Source: Dromaius novaehollandiae
Taxonomy: Eukaryota > Chordata > Aves > Casuariiformes > Dromaiidae
Reading direction: 5' to 3'
Assembly (NCBI RefSeq): GCF_036370855.1
Contig: NC_088098.1
Span: 34,847,981-34,911,980, forward strand
DNA: 64,000 nucleotides
In this document: one piece after another, positions 13,601-25,600 of the stretch
Layout: each line of letters opens with the position of its first letter
Numbering within the stretch: the stretch's first letter is position 1
Notes under the pieces: generated by a model
What the model saw: only the letters and a program-made list of their open reading frames with translations
Database searches by the model: none
What the model was told of the DNA's origin: nothing
Translations under genes and position numbers: made by a program

Positions 13601-14439
13601 TGGTTCTTTCTAAAAATGCATTGCCACTTCATTATTATTTTTTTATTTTTGTCATAAATCTTGTTTTGGAGATTGCAAATGCAGAGACTGAAGGAGTGTT
13701 TTTTGCTGTTAGACCTCAGCACTTTTTGACAGATCATCGCCTGACACCATCATCTCTGGAGGTATCTGGGGGTCTTTAAAGAGGTCAGAAATAAACTCAG
13801 AATAGTACTCCAGCAGATACTTCAGGCATTGCACCCTAATGAGGAGGGCGCTTCCCTTTGTGCAGAAGGGCAGGAGCCATGCCAAGCTATCCCACCCCCC
13901 AAGCCAGAGGTTTTCCTCACAGTTGGACTGTGCAAGGAGAGGGAAGAGTGTCAGAAGCAGCTACTCGCTGCTTGCTTGAGCCCACAAAAGGCCATGAGAA
14001 ACAAAAAAAGCCAGAGCATCTTTGAACCTGATCGCATTGGTGCTGGGGATTGCTGGAGAGCTCCAAAACGTGAATAATGCAGAAGAGGCTTCAAGTTCCC
14101 ATATGTCTTCAACACTGTTCCTGCATTCAGCGCAGAAGTAGGTGGTGAATTCGAACCCTTGCCAGCCGTGCTGACTCAGGAACATCCTATCGCCGTTCAG
14201 TACTGTGGTATCTAGAGAGATGGAAAATCCCTCGCAAAAGAAGCTCACTTCTCCCTCTGCCTGCTAGGCCTAGAGACCACATGATATTATTCATCATCCT
14301 TGTCTCTCTCTGCTTTCCATTATTTTTTTGATTTCTGTGGACACAGCAGTGAGAAGAGTGTAATATGGTGACAAAAAGAAGGTAAAAAACATAAAGATTT
14401 TTAATTCTGTAAGTGGTAGATAAATAGTTTTCACATTTC

Positions 14440-14596
14440 TGTGAAAAATCTTGCACTCCCATATCAACTCAAGAACATCAGAGAGAGTAGAAGGTTTCAG
14501 TAAAAACTTGGTAGTTGGAGAGGAAAAGTTCTTTGAAGTCTACAAACAGATGCTCAGAATCAAACATATGCAATCAAATTTTTGAAGTGGGTGTAG
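14440..14596 (+). pseudogene. IRAK3: IRAK3 kinase N-lobe exon remnant
   Basis: Three pieces of one human segment appear in two frames. LKNIRESRRFQ (human FQNIIEGTRNFH) is in the first frame and ends at a TAA at 14,501. KNLVVGEEKFFEVYK (human KDFLIGEGEIFEVYR) sits one base over at 14,502-14,546. YAIKFLK (human YAVKLFK, with the lysine of the VAIK-type motif) returns to the first frame at 14,567-14,587, followed by TAG at 14,594. The plus-one and minus-one shifts cancel, but neither frame gives the whole segment. Confidence 0.8.
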
Positions 14597-17292
14597 ACTA
14601 AAAATATTGTCACTACATGAAAGCAATATCGTTTCCCTGCTGAGGTTTTGTCCAATATTTCTTTTTTTTTCTCAGTTGAAACAGTCTTGGCTTTCTCAGG
14701 CAATGTATGTAGAACATGAGTAAACTGGGGCTTCCAAAGAATGGTTTGGCCTTCAGATACTGATGAGATATTCTCCCAACTGTTATTTCCAGCAGTGGTT
14801 TTCATTTGTACTAGCTTTAAGACTATTACCTGTACAATTTTAAAAGATTTCATATGGAAATCTTGGACTAGATCTAACACCAGGTTATGGCAAAACAGTC
14901 CGAAGTGTGTGAAAAATACAAATACATATAACATAAATGATTTTGAAATAAGGCTGAATTTTGGCTTAATATTGACACTTACATGGTTTAATAATGGGTA
15001 TGTGCATATCATTGAAGAGTGTTTCTCCTCCTTAATGTCCAAAACATTCATTTTCTGCAAAATTCCATTCAGGAAAAGTATTTTTTTCTAGCTTGCTTTA
15101 ATTGCCAGTGCTTAAGAGTAGAGAAGCCTAGAGACTCATCTTGTTTGTAATTCAAAGTACGTTAAGGAGCAGCTTGAACATCTTGGAAGCAGTGCATGTT
15201 TGAGCTATACTGTTTCAAACCTTCTGGTCATGTCGAGGTTTGATTCGAGTTTTAAATAATAATAGGTTTCCTGAAGATCCAGTTAAAAAGAAACGTCGTG
15301 AACAGTGCAACGTTAAATAACACAGATTTTCTGAAATTTTGGGTGGATATCTTTAATGATAAATACAAATCAAGAAATGGACTTTGTGCCTACTCTGCCT
15401 GTGCTGATGGGGGCTGAGACAACTATGCAGAAATCAGTAGAAGTATGCACTTGTACTCTGTTAAGTGTTTGCAATCTTTGGGTGAGGACAGTGGCTACCC
15501 CTTTGAGCTAATGTGTGCTAATACACATTAGCAGGCAAGGCACGTGCCATTATATGTAACCCTAGTTTTGTAAGTGTTACTTTTATCTGTTTGTTCTGGT
15601 GTGGTTTTTGAAGGCCTCTGTGTTATTTTAATAGGAGGAAAATTCTAACTAAATGAACTGAAATTCCACTCCCTAGGATAAATGTTTAGAATAGAACAAA
15701 AGAAGAAGGGATAATTAACTTGCATTTGGCTGTCAAGAATATTATGAATTGGCTGGTGGTTAGAGGCATCAGAGGTGATGGAAGATATCTGCACATGTTT
15801 TTATTTAAATTATATGCATATGGAAATATTGTAATAATTCGGCTGTTTTTTTTAATGCAGTGTTGCGTGTTGCAATTTTATGGTCATGACTGAGAAACCA
15901 AGCTCCCTGCCGTTGAAGCTAAAGAGGCACAGATTTTTTGTATGCTTGTTTTTGGGGGGTACTTGCTGTCAGTCTGATTTCTGCTAAAGACTATGTACTA
16001 ATTAAAATGTAATTGCAGAAGAAATGGTATAATTAACATATATGCTTTCCCACAGAGTGTAGCTTATTAGGACACAGAAAATTACAGCACAGCCCACTCC
16101 CTTAAATTCCATTTCCATTCCTTATGGACAGAGCATTTACTGGATCACTTACAGCAGTCCTGGAAATGCTCTGGATGCAAGAGTGCTTCTGGGATTTTGT
16201 GCCTGTCTACAAGCAGAGGAAAAGGATAATTCTCTGGTATCTTCTCTGGCATATGTTTACTCTTACCTTTTACTCTGACAAAAGCACCACTTCTTCTGCA
16301 TTGCCCTGTGGCCCCAGTATTTGATGTAAGTGAAGTAGATGACTTTGTGTTATTCCTTTACTACGGAGGAGTTGCATCCCACATTAACCAGTCTTAAGAA
16401 CATATGTGCACTGTGACTCACATATTGATTATATATGTTTCCTGGCTAATATATAGGCAAAACATGTGATGAAAGAATGGAAACTCTTTCATTCAGAACT
16501 TGAAGCTTTACAGTTGTGAGTAGATTTTATGTTTTACCTTTTCCTTTTCACGTTACCTTCTTGCCAAGCTGCATGTAAACCTTCTTTGTCTAGAAAATGT
16601 AAGCTTTTCAAGAGTAAAATATTCCAGGGGCTAGTTGAAACCGGTCCTAACAGTGGTATTCTCCTGGCTTCATGCCTATGAAAGTGGTTAATGGTTGGAA
16701 TTTGTGTCACAGAACACATAATAATTTGTCAGAAGAAACTGGATTCAGTCACAGCACAGGCATTTTTCTCTTCCTGTCATTATATTTTGTGAGGACTTAC
16801 TTATTTCCTGCAATCTTAGCCCATGTGAAGACGAGAATGATAAAATTTCTGAATAATTTTTCTGAGAATACATTTATACTCCAGATGACCTCTGGAGTAA
16901 AACTGAACTGTTAGCTTTTCCCACATATTTATAGCTATGGCTGTGCATCTTTGCCAGCAAATCTTTCAGACTTTATCCACCAAACATTTATTTACAGTAA
17001 AAAAGCAATTTGCACTTGGAACACTATACAAAGTGATCAAAGCCATTACATTTGAAGTTTAGCTTTTTTCTGTATTGCCCTTAGCCAGTGTTGTATTCAG
17101 ATTCATAGCAAATTCATAACAAATTTACCTAAGATGATTGCTTGCTTCATTTAATTCCTGTCTGTGCTGCTAACTATTGTCTGTAAAAGTGATTTTCCTG
17201 AGGACACAGTGGCATATATAGAACACTGGGCTTTTTCTTCTACTGAGCAATCACAGATTCAATCTTTCTTACACCTACGTCTCTTCATTCAG

Positions 17293-17430
17293 GCTTACTT
17301 GAACTGAATGGATATTTTTCAGATAATGGGCTGTTCTGCTTGGTCTATCGTTATGTAATATGCCCTTTTTGAGCAATTAGATTGTTTAGTAAGTCACACT
17401 GCTGTACAACAAGGGAACGCCATGCTGATA
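17293..17430 (+). pseudogene. IRAK3: IRAK3 kinase mid-lobe exon remnant
   Basis: Acceptor cttcattcag is followed by LLELNGYFSDNGLFCLVYRY, matching human ILELAAYFTETEKFCLIYPY. That frame stops at TGA 17,370. From 17,365 the next frame reads LFEQLDCLVSHTA, matching human LFDRLQCVGDTA. The exon ends at a good donor, ATA|gtgagt. Its phase fits the next fragment at 19,031 only in the first frame, so a second shift is implied. Confidence 0.82.
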
Positions 17431-17516
17431 GTGAGTCTGCTTTAAATTAAGAAAAAAATTTTGTGTAAGTTACAAATAAATACTGGCAATTCCACTTTGT
17501 CAGACTTCATCAATAT

Positions 17517-17551
17517 ATTTACTTATAGGTAATCTTACTTATAGGTAATCA
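17517..17551. repeat. 16-bp direct duplication
   Basis: TTACTTATAGGTAATC occurs twice back to back between IRAK3 remnants. Confidence 0.85.
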
Positions 17552-19030
17552 CTGATGGCTAACTAAGAGCTATTTTAATGATGACTACATTAAAATACAC
17601 TCCCAAGCGAAAAAAGTTTGGTAAAATTTGACTAATGGACTCTCAGTCCAAGAGTCTGATCTAAATTTGTGTTTAGGATTTTCTGTTTTCATCTGAAGCT
17701 ATGTAGCACTGTGTTCATCTTGTCGTGCCACGGGACACCAGTGGTGTTTCTCGTGTGCTGAATACGCATGTATAAGTTACATTACTTCCATCCTGGACAA
17801 TGAAAACTATGGAAGCCTGTTCTCGGTTAATATTACCAAATTACATTCCTAAAGAAACCTGGAACATAAAGAAAGGAAGAACAGTTGCATGCTATTGAAT
17901 AAGAGCCTCTGTGGAACAATACCTAGGTGTTAGGAAAATCAAAGTGGACAGAACACGTGCAGTAATACAGTTGTATTATTGAAGTACAGGATGGAGGAAG
18001 TGCTACTCTCAGAAGATTTACATTAACTCATGATTTCCTTGAGCAATGACTGTGAAAATGTGTTAAGGCCCCAACTCACCAGCACCATTAAGAACTGTTT
18101 CTTTCTAAACATACCTTTAAATCAGGTCTCAAAATATGCATTTAAGCGCTTTGCTGAACTGGGGATTAAAGGTAACATCTGTGTTACCTTATACACTCAG
18201 TTTATGTGCCACAGCCGTTGAAGAGGGTCAAATGGGAGATCATTTATCCTAATTACGATGATGTAAGAGGAGCAGCAGGGAGTAAGGAGGCAAAAATTCT
18301 TTAATCCTGGTGTGTACAGAACAAAAGCATTTTCAGCACCCTTTCAAATGTGTGATTGCGCATTACCTCCCAGGTCTGTCAATCTTCTATAACTGCACTG
18401 CAAATGGATTTGCTCTGTCAACATTAGTTGAGGAACCCTTGTTGCCAGTAATTGAAACTTGGAATAGGAACAAATTTTTTCTAAGACTAAATGGGCTTTG
18501 AGAGCCTCCAGGATAACTCAGTGTAAAACACTCGCCGTTATACTTTGGTCTTTAAACCCACCAGCCTCTTCAGTGTCTGTTTTAAGCATTTCTTCTTTGT
18601 AAAGGTAAGAAAAAGAATCTGTTGAAAGTCTTGGTATTTCAAACATGTTTGTATTTCTTGAATTATATTGTGATTATCTTGTACTAAGAAACAATGATAT
18701 GAATTTAAGCCCTTTGAATGTGTTACAAGATTAATTCTTAATTTTAACCACAAAATTCAATTGTTTGACATTCAATGAAGAAAAACAAAATAGGCTATTT
18801 AGGAGGAGGGAATGCATAGCAGAGTGTATATCAAAGTCCTCTGGGGAATATCCAGTCTATATTCAAAAAGTAGGTTAGCAATTGTCATATGATTTTTTTT
18901 AGGACTGTGATTTACTATTGCACTTTTTGAAGTGGAACTTTTGTGTTATACAAAGGACACAGTTACAGTAACTGTTTTTAGAGTGACGGTCTCCAATTAT
19001 CCTGACAAACTTGTCTGAATATCTAATCAG

Positions 19031-19100
19031 GAAGAGCTGAAGCTGTTGAGCATTTGCATGCTATCCAGCCATGCTCTGTTGTCTATAGCAGTGTAACAAG
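19031..19100 (+). pseudogene. IRAK3: IRAK3 exon with LHxxQPCSV
   Basis: Acceptor ctaatcag, donor AAG|gtaagt, phase 1 in and 2 out. It reads EAVEHLHAIQPCSVVYSSVT, matching human KAIHYLHNVQPCSVICGSIS at the same exon end. This exon alone shows no lesion. Confidence 0.82.
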
Positions 19101-19799
19101 GTAAGTCATAGACACGGCATTTTCATAAATGCTGTATAGCAATGTATACATGGACATGGAGCAGTAGGAACCATCACAGCATGAAATGTATTTGGAAAAC
19201 AACTGCTCAGTAGAGCATAACTGTTTAATACTGTTGAAAATTTTTGGTTTTCAAGCATATGGCTAAAAAATATCTGACTTACTCTTGCCTGGTTGCTTAG
19301 TTCTGTGAAGCATTCTTAGCATTATTAACACAGAGGCAATAAAGTGACCTGGGGCTGCATTTGGGGTGTCCGGGTCCTGAGGTCACCGACCGCCTTCCCC
19401 ATCCCTGCCCTCCCCAGGGTCCCCCTGTCCAGCGCTGGCCCCATCTCGGCCCAGTGCAATGCTGCAACAGTGCCGGTTCCAGCCCCACCACGACCCAGCC
19501 CCTGCCGGCTTTCACCGTCCTTTCCAGCAGGAAGGCAGCAGGGCAGCTGTGCTGCAGCAGGCTAAGCCCTGCAGTAGCATCTGCAGATGTCTGCATCGCT
19601 GTAGATGAACAACTACAGTAATTTATGAGGTTGCCAGCTTGGGCTGAAGTTACAAGGTAACAGTGTTTTGTGGCCAGGGGACTGCGTCTGTGTAATGTTT
19701 TGGAGCCCGTACTTGAAGAACTCAGCTGCAATGGTCCCATCTCAGCTGTGGCCACTTAGACTGTTCCACATACCAGAAAACTGAATTTGGAAATTACAT

Positions 19800-20116
19800 A
19801 ATGGTTTATAATAGGACTGGCTACAGAAACAGATGTATGTATAGCAGATCTTAGAGCAAGAAAAGCTTGTAAATCTTATTCTTCTTAAGCAGCCTGCCTC
19901 ACTTAATTTGGCAGATGTGTCCTTTTTAGATACCTTATGATGTTTCTAATTCTTTTTCTGAAGTAACTAATACTTTTTCTAGAGATAGAGATGTGATGGC
20001 AGACATAATGGGGAAGAGTAGCTTTGATTCCTGCCTTGCAAATGCTTGGTCTAGCATTTCAATGTACCTCATATGTAAAGCTGATGCCCACAGTGGGAGA
20101 AGTTTGTATCAGAGGG
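19800..20116 (+). pseudogene. IRAK3: IRAK3 kinase C-lobe exon remnants
   Basis: Consecutive human segments appear in changing frames. TDVCIADLRAR at 19,829 matches TDFAMAHFRSH. LEQ then LLKQPASLNLADVSF from 19,851 matches LEH, YIRQGKLSIKTDVYSF, with TGA at 19,938. RDVMADIMGKSSFDSCL from 19,987 matches RDLLRELMEKRGLDSCL. VKLMPTVGEV from about 20,075 matches AKLRPSMDEV. The three frames are used in turn, and blocks of about 20 residues present in human are absent. The span may fuse what were two exons; the borders are approximate. Confidence 0.78.
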
Positions 20117-20662
20117 TAACTTTTGTAACAAAAATAGTATCTCATAGCAGGGAGAGAAAGCCAAGAATGGGATTGGAAGCTGGGCACAAATGACAACATG
20201 GCTTCTGCCATGAAGAGATTATAGTTACCAACAATAGAAGATGGGGATATGATCAAATATATATAATTAAATATCAGCATTTATATTTACTGGTCTTTTC
20301 AAAACCCCCATTCATTTCCCCCAACTACCTCTCTTTCACATGCTCCCTTGGGATTCTGTGGACTCAGGCACCAGTATGGCTCGCGTGTTGCTCGACACAG
20401 AGGTCTGCGTGTGAGGCTGGAAGAGCTCCCTGCCTTGCTGTAGATACTCCGGAGCAGTGCATGTGGACTCTGGGCTCTACAAGAGTCGTCAAGTACCCTG
20501 GCTTCAAGGACTGCCAACACTGTGGAGTACCTTCACTTTAGCTAGTTGTTTTGCTATTCTTAAATTAAATTAAGGTAGAAGCAGCTAAAATTATTTTTGC
20601 ATATGGGGTTCAAATAGATCACACTGGTACAAAGACCTATGAAGACACAAGTGGCTTTAGGA

Positions 20663-21172
20663 TTATAGAATCATGGGATAATTCAGGCTGGAAAGGACTG
20701 CAAGTTTTGGACTCTAGTCCAAACTCCTGTTCAAAGCAGGGTCAGCTATGAGGTCAGACCAGGTTTCTCAGGGCTTTATCTAGTCTGATCTTAAAAATCT
20801 TCAAGGATGCAGACTGTACCACCTCTCTGGGCAACCTGTCGCCCAGCCATGGTGAAAAAGGTTTTCCTTATATTCAGTCTGAACCTCTTGTTTCAACCTA
20901 TGCCAGTTGTCTCTCATCCTTCCAGTGTGCACCACGATAAAGAGTATTGTTCTGGCTTGTTGATAACCTCTTCATAGGTACTGACAAGCCACCATTAGGT
21001 CGCCCTGAAGCCACCACTTTTCCAGGCTGAACAAGCCCAGCTCCCTCAGCCTCTCTGCACAAGGCAAGTGTTCCAGCACCAACCATGTTTGTGGCCCTCT
21101 GCTAAACTAGCTCTGTCTTATCAATGTCTTTCTTGTATTGGGGGGCCCAGAACTGGATGCAGTATGCTAATC
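20663..21172 (-). mobile_element. CR1 retroposon, diverged
   Basis: Antisense CR1 blocks on the plus strand: TAGAATCATGGGATAATTCA, CCACCTCTCTGGGCAACCTG, TTTCCTTATATTCAGTCTGA, CCCAGCTCCCTCAGCCTCTC and GGGGGCCCAGAACTGGATGC. More substitutions and indels than the element at 7.9 kb, so older. It inserted inside the IRAK3 remnant, between the C-lobe and tail fragments. Confidence 0.9.
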
Positions 21173-22402
21173 TAAAAAAAGATTTATTTCCAGTTGGATC
21201 AGTTCTCTGATCTGGCTCAGCTGGAGGATGCAAAATCATCAGTGTCAGCAGAAGACAAGGAGAAGCTACATGCTGATGCAGGCAGTGAGGGGGGAAGCAC
21301 TGCCCTCCTTGGCAGCGGTGTGCACTGAGGACAACTTATACCAGCAAGTGGCACAGCTCCCGTGTGGAGTGGGAAAAGATGGCTGAGTCGCTCTATCAGC
21401 TTGGGGCTGCCAACGGGGACCATCCCTTCTCCTTGTACTGGCAAGGCTCTTCTGGCAGCAACAGGCAGTGAGATGGGCTTGGGTTCCCTTGTCTAACTAC
21501 ACCCCAGTTTTTGTACAACCCTTCCACACTGTGGTTGTATTTCCAGGGGAAAACCTCAGATGGCAGCAGCATCATAGCTTTTATAACCAGTCCTAATTTT
21601 AGCAAATTCTTTCTTGTGCCATCAGTCACGGGAATTTGTCAACAAGGGCCTTTGTGCTTGACAACAATATTAGCAAATCATTGGCCTATTGAGGAGAAAA
21701 AGTTTTCTTTCCTGCCTGATTTAGTGATGTGCATATCTCATTTGAAAGGCCTTCAATATCCATATTCATGTATTCATGCAAATTATAACAATTTTTATAT
21801 ATTCATGTAAATAAGATGAATGCTTTGAACTTACTAGTGGCTCTTGATGGGGACTAGACATGATGGTAGCTAATTACTTCATGTTAATAGGGCATTTGAG
21901 TTGAGGTGAACCTCTTAGAACACTCTCTGAGAGATTCTGTGTCTCTTTTAAGCTAAATAATTTTCCACTTGCTGATTTCTCTTATGTGACCAAAAAGGAG
22001 AGAAGATGATCACTAAAAGGGGAGTAGAGAATACAGTAGGAAGGAATTTGGTATTAGAACAAGCAAAAAAAAAGTTAAAAGGAATCATCATGAGAGGTGT
22101 AGGAAATCAGAGGGAGAATGCATAAGGGAGGAAAAGGGATGAACTTGCTTGAAATAAGAGTTGTTTCCTGCAGTTCCCTTCCTGGGCTCTTGTACAGCTG
22201 CAGTTGCCCTGCACTGTTTCAACACACAGCGTGGTGGAGACTAGCTCTGTGGTTTCCTTCTTTTGTCACTTACGATGACTCTGTTTCTGCATCTGACTTT
22301 TTCTAGGCACTGGACACTAGAAAATGCTCTCTATACTTTGAGTTTCGCTGAGAGTCAGACAAGATCTTTGACATTTCCTCTTTCAGACTTCTGCCATTAA
22401 AG
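21173..22402. other. IRAK3 remnant intron, no exon seen
   Basis: The stretch where the exon joining KLRPSMDEV to the tail should lie; I could not find it. A GC-rich 45-codon open stretch at 21,191-21,328 follows the CR1 but resembles nothing I know. Confidence 0.45.
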
Positions 22403-22649
22403 CATACCTGTGGAAAATGATGAGCAACAAGATTTCCTGTTCTCTCCTCTGAAAACAGAAAAGAGAGCAAAGAATAGTCCTCTTGAGCATAGTGTATTTG
22501 AAGTCACATTCCTGCAATTGGATGGAAAAAAAAAAAAGGTTTGGCAGAACATATTGCCAAGTAACAGAATTTTCACTGAAAGGGACAGGCCATTTCTTCA
22601 ACCTGGACCTGAGAACTCCGTTCTTCCTGATACCCACCAGAGCTTCTGA
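22403..22649 (+). pseudogene. IRAK3: IRAK3 last exon (C-terminal tail), frame still open
   Basis: Acceptor ccattaaag leads into SIPVENDEQQ, matching human SIPVEDDESQ. It continues with EVTFLQLDGKK, matching EVMFLSLDKK, then ILPSN (human IVPSQ), and stops at TGA 22,647. This is shorter than the human tail. A run of 12 A at 22,526-22,537 lies inside. The open frame is the best-kept part, yet upstream lesions would prevent a normal product. A short lineage-specific transcript cannot be excluded. Confidence 0.75.
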
Positions 22650-25600
22650 TCTTCTCCTGCTTGAGTGTAGCATTAAAACAAGATTGTCATGGTCTTGTGG
22701 GAGTGAAGAACGGACAGCAAATGACTTCAGTCCCTTCTGCTCTGGAAAAAAAAAGAAAATGGCAGATTTCTGCTGTTTTTATAGACTTTGGTGTATTTTT
22801 TGGTGCATCTGCCACATTTGATATAACTATAGCAATGTGTTTGATGCTGCAGTGTCCGTCTGTGCATATGATGCCTTGGACTGGTTTAGACACAGGTTAA
22901 AGTAAGCAGCTATTTGGAGAAGCACGTGGATGCAAGGTGACTGAAGGTTTGAGTAAGGGGAAGTCCCGCTCCCTGCTGCTTATTTTAACTATGCCTTAAT
23001 GCAGAGGAGAACTACCACCCTAGGAGTTGCATATCCTTTCTGCCCAGCGGTAGGATGAGAAACAGAATAGTTTGCATCTGCATGTACTGTCCCTTGCTGT
23101 GTGGGATTCATGACGGGAAGGAACTGATGGCAGACTGACTGCATGCACTGGCATTGCAGTTTCAGGGACGGCTGCCAAGTATGGGTTAGTGCTACCGCTC
23201 AGCACCATTTGCAGAATGCATCCAAGAAGCAGAGAAATTAAGAGGGCATGATGCCATGTAGTGGTGAGATGCAGATGGCATCTCAAAGCTGGCGCGTTTT
23301 AAGGGTTGTGGGTGATCTCAGTAGGTTGGTCTCCAGGTCAGCGTCCTGCAAACACTGCATCATGTGATGCAGTAGGTGGATAGATGAGCAAGACACAGGT
23401 CTCAGATGCCACACTGTCTGAGATACAAGCGATGCCCATGGAGTATGCCAGCCTAACCACTGCATTGTGTGCTTTCGTTTATTAGGCGGCAGTGCAGGCA
23501 TATTCTCATGCTCCTTCTAGGCTGAAGTCGTACCTGAGCATATCCTGCTTGAATCCTGGTTGCTTGATCAACCCAGCTCTGGCTCGTGGGAGGTCCCTTT
23601 GGCTTCAGCAGCACGAGGCACACTGCAGCACTGCACCGGGCCGTGGCACGGCTGAGCACAGCCGCAGGATCAGAGGGACCTCGCACGCGAGCTCTGCTGA
23701 ACCCTGGTGCAGAGCGGAGCAGGAGTCTAACCAACTCCACCGCCATCTGCTGAGCTCATCCGCCCCCAGCACCCCCTCAGTTAGGTGGAGGGCGTTCTCA
23801 CCTGAACCATCAATCATGGTATGTAATAAACACCAACATTTTCTTTCAGCAAGATTGGAGGCGATTTTGAATTGCAAGTAAAGTATATAAGACTCCAGTT
23901 GTTTGAACACCGGCAAGAATGGAGCAGAGTAAAAAAAAAAAAAAAAAAGCTTACCGTGACATTTACCTCCATGGTAACAGTTTGCTAAAAGCTTCAGAGT
24001 TATTTCCAAGTAATATACATATAAATAGCCCTTTTACAAATTAATTATTCATGGGAGATGATTTTATGTCATTTTATAAATGCACAACCTAATTAAAGCA
24101 CAATACTGGTCTATTAAACACCTGATTTACCCATTTTTCTTTATGTCTTTTATCACAAAGCACAGTATTTTAAACTCCGAATTGACCTCAGCATAGGGTT
24201 CCTATTAATGCATAACTGTTGTTTTTACTTATTATATTTGCGAGGAGAATTCTAAAATTTCCCTGGACAGCCTGACAGATATTTTACATTAACTGATTGT
24301 CTGAAGCTTTAAGCTTGTATAGCTTCTTCCAGTAATTGCAAAGCTATGATTACTTTGAGGCTATAGTTAGACTAATTGTGTAGTTATTGTGCAACCTGTT
24401 AAAGAAGTTTTCAATATACTAGTCATACACTAAATAATATCTTCAGCCTGTTTGTGCTAAAAATGGCATGTAAATTGGTACTTCTATTTAATTTTGGTCT
24501 CTTGCAAGGTGCTCTCATGCAAAGTACTGGTGTTGCATATGTTGAGGAAAGGATTCTGTAAAGCATCTATAAAGCATCAGTAAAATACGAGCAAGCCTAC
24601 ACAGGCTCGGGGATTTCGGGAGTGGAGGAAGGACTGAATGCCTGATAAGAAAGTCAAACTGAATAGAAAATAGAAAATAGAAAGGAGAAGAAAAGGCTGG
24701 ATGGATCTGATGTGTATGACTACAATTCAGTTCTGGCAGGGTTGTTTTGTTTTGGTTTTGGTTTTGCTGTGGGAGGACTACAAGGTTGCAAATGAGTGTA
24801 AAAATATGAGCCTAAGGGAAAGATTGTTTCCTTGTGATGAGTAACAGGAAAGGGGGTTGAGGAAGATCAACATTTCAGGCTTTTTTTGCAGTGGAAATTT
24901 TTAGAGCTGTTTCCGGCAATGTGGAAACTGCATTTGTGCTTAAAACACTGCTGTAGACAGACTTTAGGTGCTTTTATAATGTGTCATGGGAACCTGTCCG
25001 GATCAGGTCCCCACATTCCAGCAACCAGCATGGGCCAGGTCGGGTTCTGGGCTCCCACTAGTGGGGCTGTAGGGGTGGGAAGTTCAAAAGGGAAAAATGA
25101 GGGCAAACAGACTTCATCCTGCCTGATGGAGAAAGCACGAGCCTTTGAGACCCTGGAGGAACTGCCAGGAGTTTCGTGTATGACCAGCATACGTTTAAAG
25201 CAACATACATGCAAATGGCTCATGCAAATGAGCCTTCAGGCCAAGATGGCCCAACAAACCACACGGACAATTTCAGACACACTGCTGCTCCCTCTGACTT
25301 CAGCAAGACCTCTCCAATAACTCATATTCCAAACATGTTTTAAGTGTGTGCCAATGTCACAACACTGCGACAGCTTGACATCTCACACTTGACTGATTTT
25401 GACAGAAGTGGCAGAATGGCTAAGTGGTTTAATAGGATCTATTTTTTTCTTTCCTTCCTCCTCCTCAGGGGTGGCAACTCTCTCCAGAGAAGCGTGGGTT
25501 TATAATTGTTATTTTATTAGTTATGCACATGCAGTGATAATCAGTGCACAAGCACATATAATACACCTTATTCTTTGTCTATTTCAATATCTGTACTTAG

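Larger units (their letters stand above)
10524..22649 (+). pseudogene. IRAK3: IRAK3 (IRAK-M) locus, eroded
   Basis: IRAK3 is a death-domain pseudokinase that restrains Toll-like and IL-1 receptor signalling. Fragments of the human protein occur in order on the plus strand, upstream of HELB as in human: kinase N-lobe (14.5 kb), mid-lobe (17.3 kb), LHxxQPCSV segment (19.0 kb), C-lobe (19.8-20.1 kb) and C-terminal tail (22.4 kb), with a possible death-domain piece at 10.5 kb. Matching residues change reading frame inside single exons at about 14,501, 14,550-14,566, 17,364, 19,850, 19,930-19,985 and 20,050-20,075. Stops interrupt them, and about 20-residue blocks are missing. The exon joining KLRPSMDEV to the tail, the exon before LLEL and exon 1 were not found. 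Several splice sites survive. This pattern indicates a unitary pseudogene and not a retrocopy, because introns remain. Alignment is by eye against remembered human sequence. Confidence 0.8.

Noticed and set aside
14560..15091. 166-codon minus-strand and 116-codon plus-strand frames
   Set aside because: AT-rich overlapping frames with low-complexity Phe/Lys/Leu content; no domain.
16124..16324. 66-codon frame as the lost IRAK3 exon ending LLLFHHPN
   Set aside because: FTGSLTAVLEML resembles FLSELEVLLL only loosely, and the rest does not align.
19297..19755. 152-codon minus-strand frame in a GC-rich patch
   Set aside because: No recognisable protein; overlapping frames on both strands are open, typical of GC-rich DNA, and it lies inside the IRAK3 remnant.
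21191..21328. 45-codon open stretch LDQFSDLAQLEDAKSS... after a CCAG
   Set aside because: Directly abuts a CR1 and has no donor or recognisable homology; likely chance in GC-rich flank.
23492..24009. 129- and 134-codon frames on opposite strands
   Set aside because: They overlap each other, carry no domain, and show no splice or start context.
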